A model generated the notes under the pieces. It made no database searches. It had not been told where the DNA came from and saw only the letters and a program-made list of their open reading frames with translations. 8,502 nt of DNA from Actinomycetota bacterium. GTDB lineage: Bacteria > Actinomycetota > Acidimicrobiia > Acidimicrobiales > JACDEA01. The stretch is from contig JACDEA010000072.1 of the NCBI GenBank assembly GCA_013816725.1, positions 1 to 8,502 on the forward strand, written 5' to 3'. A program made the translations under genes and the position numbers. How positions within the stretch are numbered: position 1 is the stretch's first letter; every line of letters begins with the position of its first letter. Below, piece by piece: positions 6,481-8,502 of this stretch.

Positions 6481-7422
6481 CGGACCAAAGCGCTGGGGCG
6501 CCTCGAGGTGTCGGTGGTCGGGCTCGGTTGCAACAACTTCGGCACGCGATGCGACGAGGCGCAGACCGCGGCAGTGGTAAACGCCGCGCTCGACAACGGC
6601 ATCACGCTGTTCGACACCGCCGACGTGTACGGCGGGCAAGGCCGGTCGGAGGAGTTCCTGGGCCGCGCCCTCGCGGCCCGCCGGGACGAGGCGTTGATCG
6701 CGACCAAGTTCGGCATGCCCATGGGCGGCGACGGCGAGCACGGCGCCGGCGCCCGATGGATCGAGCAGGCGGCGGAGAACAGCCTGCGACGGCTGGGCAC
6801 CGATCGCATCGACCTCTACCAGCTACACGCGCCCGACGCCGACACCCCGATCGACGAGACGCTCACCGCGCTCGACCGCCTGGTCGCCGCCGGCAAGGTG
6901 CGCGAAATCGGCAACTCCAACTTCGACGGCGCCCAGATCCGTGCCGCCGACGACGCGTCGAGCGGGCTCGGCGTCGCCCGCTTCGTGAGCGCGCAGAACT
7001 ACTACAACGTGCTCAACCGTCACGTCGACAACGACGTCGTCTCGGCGGCGGCCGAGCGCGGCCTCGGCGTGCTCCCCTACTTCCCATTGGCCAACGGACT
7101 GCTCACCGGCAAGTACCGCCGCGGTGAAGCGCCGCCGGCGGGCACCCGCCTCGGGGGCGCGCCCGAGCGGGCCGAGCGGGTCCTGAGCGACAAGAACTTC
7201 GACAAGGTCGAGGCGCTGGAGAAGGTGGCCGCCGACCGGGGCCACTCCGTCCTCGAACTGGCCATCGCCTGGCTGGCCAGCCAGCCCCACGTCGCGTCGG
7301 TCATCGCAGGCGCCACCCAGCCCGAGCAGGTCGTGGCCAACGCCGCCGCCGGCGCCTGGGTACTTACGGCCGGCGATCTCGACGCCATCGATGCCATCTC
7401 ACCCATTCCCCGCCCGACGTAG
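6478..7422 (+). CDS. Aldo/keto reductase
   Basis: A 314-residue (alpha/beta)8-barrel oxidoreductase of the aldo/keto reductase superfamily, which reduces aldehydes or ketones with NADPH. The catalytic tetrad is visible: Asp46 and Tyr51 in LFDTADVYGGQGRSEEFLG, Lys77 in IATKFG, and His117 in DLYQLHAPD. GNSNF (145-149) and QNYYNVL (about 176-182) line the active site in relatives. The C-terminal segment with VIAGATQPEQVVANAAAG is the usual cofactor-phosphate-binding region. Length is normal for bacterial members. The start is ATG at 6478, eight codons before the conserved barrel start; there is no clear ribosome binding site, consistent with a leaderless transcript. Its divergent position next to the MaoC hydratase suggests shared regulation, but a shared pathway is not shown. 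Confidence 0.94.
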   Translation: MRTKALGRLEVSVVGLGCNNFGTRCDEAQTAAVVNAALDNGITLFDTADVYGGQGRSEEFLGRALAARRDEALIATKFGMPMGGDGEHGAGARWIEQAAENSLRRLGTDRIDLYQLHAPDADTPIDETLTALDRLVAAGKVREIGNSNFDGAQIRAADDASSGLGVARFVSAQNYYNVLNRHVDNDVVSAAAERGLGVLPYFPLANGLLTGKYRRGEAPPAGTRLGGAPERAERVLSDKNFDKVEALEKVAADRGHSVLELAIAWLASQPHVASVIAGATQPEQVVANAAAGAWVLTAGDLDAIDAISPIPRPT

Positions 7423-7475
7423 AAATATTTCCTCTCGGTGTCGCGGTTATGAAGCCCCCGGACGTTTAGAAGACG
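7423..7475 (+). promoter_or_regulatory. Probable promoter region of the sigma-factor gene
   Basis: This 53-base gap is unusually A/T-rich for the window. It begins with the palindrome GAAATATTTC (7422-7431), whose first base is the last of the reductase stop. Further on, TGTCGCG (7439-7445) and CGTTT (7463-7467) are 17 bases apart. That resembles the -35/-10 layout of ECF-sigma promoters and might mean autoregulation, but the match is weak and is my inference. TTATGAAG at 7447-7454 is another AT-rich candidate. No terminator hairpin for the reductase gene is visible. Confidence 0.25.
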
Positions 7476-7991
7476 ATGGCGGGTACCTCGGCGCGAAGTG
7501 AAGAGTTCGAGGTCGTTTACCTCGAACTCTTCCCTCGCGCCGCAGCTCTTGCTTATCGGCTCCTAGGCAACCGGACTGCAGCCGAAGATGTGGCTGCCGA
7601 AGCACTCGCTCGTGCCTACGCACGCTGGCCGAAAGTCAGCAAGCTGCCGTACCGCGACGGGTGGATCTTGCGGGTGGCGACCAATCTCGCCATCGACGCC
7701 GCTCGCAAGCGCATACCGGTGACCGAACCTCAGGAGCCCCTAGATGCCACAGAGGCGGCCGTTGTCCGCATGGCTCTGATCGGCGCCCTCCGAACCCTGC
7801 CCCGCCGGCAACGGCAGGCAGTCGCCCTGCGATATCTCAGCGGCCTTCGTGAAAACGAAGTCGCCGAGACGCTGGGCATTTCGGCGGGCACCGCCAGCGT
7901 GCATGTGCGACGCGGCCTCGACACGCTGCGCGGTCGCCTCGGCAAAGACTTCCGAGAGGATGTGTTCGTCGGTGAACCCAATCAAGCCTGA
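7476..7991 (+). CDS. ECF-type RNA polymerase sigma factor
   Basis: A 171-residue sigma-70 family protein with only regions 2 and 4, hence ECF type. Region 2 covers about residues 11-80: FPRAAALAYRLLGNRTAAED, then AEALARAYARW (41-51), then the -10-recognition part YRDGWILRVATNLAIDAARKR (59-79). Region 4 covers about 100-155: ALRTLPRRQRQAVALRYLSG followed by the helix-turn-helix VAETLGISAGTASVHVRRGLDTLR. It directs RNA polymerase to a specific promoter set; the ECF subgroup is not determinable by eye. About 24 of the first 60 codons end in A or T, against 5 of the first 42 in the neighbouring reductase, so codon use differs. A perfect 14-bp hairpin lies at codons 9-19. The downstream membrane-protein gene overlaps the last codons, a typical arrangement for a sigma factor and its regulator. 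ATG at 7476 is the natural start; TAGAAGA just upstream is a weak ribosome binding site. Confidence 0.92.
   Translation: MAGTSARSEEFEVVYLELFPRAAALAYRLLGNRTAAEDVAAEALARAYARWPKVSKLPYRDGWILRVATNLAIDAARKRIPVTEPQEPLDATEAAVVRMALIGALRTLPRRQRQAVALRYLSGLRENEVAETLGISAGTASVHVRRGLDTLRGRLGKDFREDVFVGEPNQA
7500..7532 (+). other. Perfect 14-bp stem-loop inside the sigma-factor coding start
   Basis: GAAGAGTTCGAGGT (7500-7513) and ACCTCGAACTCTTC (7519-7532) are exact reverse complements around a five-base loop CGTTT. The element covers codons 9-19 exactly and begins 24 bases after the A of the ATG. A 14-bp perfect stem with so short a loop is rare by chance. It could fold in the mRNA and affect early elongation or mRNA stability, or act as a DNA operator dyad. 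It is at the start of sigma region 2, so protein constraint could in part explain the sequence, although the synonymous choices keep the pairing. Confidence 0.75.
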
Positions 7992-8502
7992 TCCCGCCTG
8001 GTCCCCGGAGTCTCACCTAGAACGCGTTTATCGGAGGGGACGCCAGCTCCGGCGACGGCGTCAAGTCGGTGCCACCAGCGCCGTACTTGTCGCTGTCGTC
8101 GGGTTGGCCGTCATGATCGCGGGGCCCACTTCCACCGTCCTCCAGCCCCTGCGCACGATCGCGGGCGCCGGCGGCGGCGGCGGCAACGACAACCTCAAGA
8201 CCGACGAAACCACTTCCAGCACTACCGAGCTCTCGTTCCTCGACGAAGCCAGCGGCACCACGGTCCCCGCCTCCAACGGAAGCGGCGCGACCGCGACGAC
8301 GCGGCGCTCGTCCGGGCCGACCACCACCGCGGCGGCCAGGCCCACGACCACCACTCCCGGATCGCCCGGCGGCGGCAGCGCACCACCGCCCACCTCGCCC
8401 ATCGGGGCGTGCAAGGCGGGCGAGCTCTCCTACGCCACGTCGACCAACAAGAGCACCTACCGGCCCAACGAGACCGTCGACATCCGCATGGCTGTCCACA
8501 AC
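7972..8502 (+). CDS. Single-pass membrane protein with Thr/Pro/Gly-rich linker, 3'-truncated
   Basis: This frame is open from GTG at 7972 to the window end (177 codons). It overlaps the last 20 bases of the sigma-factor gene in another frame. The N terminus is a short charged cytoplasmic segment (about residues 1-31) ending in RRRR. One hydrophobic helix follows, about residues 32-52 (VGATSAVLVAVVGLAVMIAG), with positive charges on the inside. Then comes a long low-complexity linker of Gly, Ser, Thr and Pro (about 65-145) and Cys147. From 150 on a segment (ELSYATSTNKSTYRPNETVDIRMAVHN, split by the window end) looks like the first strands of an Ig-like/BsuPI-type domain. The inferred topology is a bitopic protein with an extracellular sensor-like or binding domain. 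There is no zinc-binding HxxxCxxC anti-sigma motif in the short N terminus. ATG at 7960 in the same frame is an alternative start; GAGAGG lies immediately before it and 12 bases before the GTG. Confidence 0.75.
   Translation, partial: MNPIKPDPAWSPESHLERVYRRGRQLRRRRQVGATSAVLVAVVGLAVMIAGPTSTVLQPLRTIAGAGGGGGNDNLKTDETTSSTTELSFLDEASGTTVPASNGSGATATTRRSSGPTTTAAARPTTTTPGSPGGGSAPPPTSPIGACKAGELSYATSTNKSTYRPNETVDIRMAVHN

Noticed and set aside
5949..6809. Minus-strand 286-residue open frame crossing the divergent MaoC/reductase junction
   Set aside because: It is out of frame with the MaoC gene and antisense to the reductase gene, both of which have catalytic motifs.
8017..8499. Minus-strand Gly-rich 160-residue open frame at the right edge
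   Set aside because: It is the antisense reading of the Thr/Pro/Gly-rich linker of the membrane protein; repetitive codons make such frames common.
1..8502. CRISPR array, tRNA/rRNA genes, transposase, toxin-antitoxin or phage-defence genes
   Set aside because: Read through both strands and saw no spaced direct repeats, no cloverleaf-type sequence and no protein motif of these classes.

Overview
The window looks like chromosomal DNA of a GC-rich actinobacterium, possibly an environmental Acidimicrobiia-type lineage. The lineage is an inference. It rests on the strong G/C preference at third codon positions, the frequent GTG starts, an Rpf-type transglycosylase domain at the left edge, and a set of hotdog-fold, SDR, amidase and aldo/keto reductase genes. 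No rRNA, tRNA, CRISPR array, transposase or phage gene was seen. Coding density is very high: the longest gap between genes is about 100 bases and holds a striking inverted repeat.

Left block, + strand (2-1166). The 3' end of a secreted resuscitation-promoting-factor-like transglycosylase is followed by a DUF4202 protein. The DUF4202 stop codon overlaps the start of a small stand-alone Nfu/NifU N-terminal-domain protein by one base.

Middle block, - strand (1226-6463, transcribed right to left). Two hotdog/MaoC-type proteins are joined by a GTGA stop/start overlap; only the first has the full hydratase-2 motif. Next comes a perfect 21-21-21 inverted repeat directly abutting the second gene's stop codon. 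It is followed by an MFS exporter, an amidase-signature hydrolase and a short-chain dehydrogenase, the last two joined by an ATGA overlap. A plausible overall theme is turnover and export of acyl-CoA- or amide-type compounds, but no specific substrate can be read from the sequence.

Right block, + strand (6478-8502). An aldo/keto reductase is divergent from the MaoC hydratase, with only 14 bases between the two start codons. Both start codons lie in the arms of a small palindrome. The block ends with an ECF-type sigma factor whose early coding region contains a perfect 14-bp hairpin and whose codon use is less GC-rich than its neighbours. Overlapping its 3' end is the start of a single-pass membrane protein with a Thr/Pro/Gly-rich linker and the beginning of an Ig-like extracellular domain, cut by the window end.

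Most of the window is ordinary metabolism. The items most worth a second look are the inverted repeat at 4779-4841, the hairpin inside the sigma-factor gene, the DUF4202/Nfu_N pair and the sigma-factor/membrane-protein pair.
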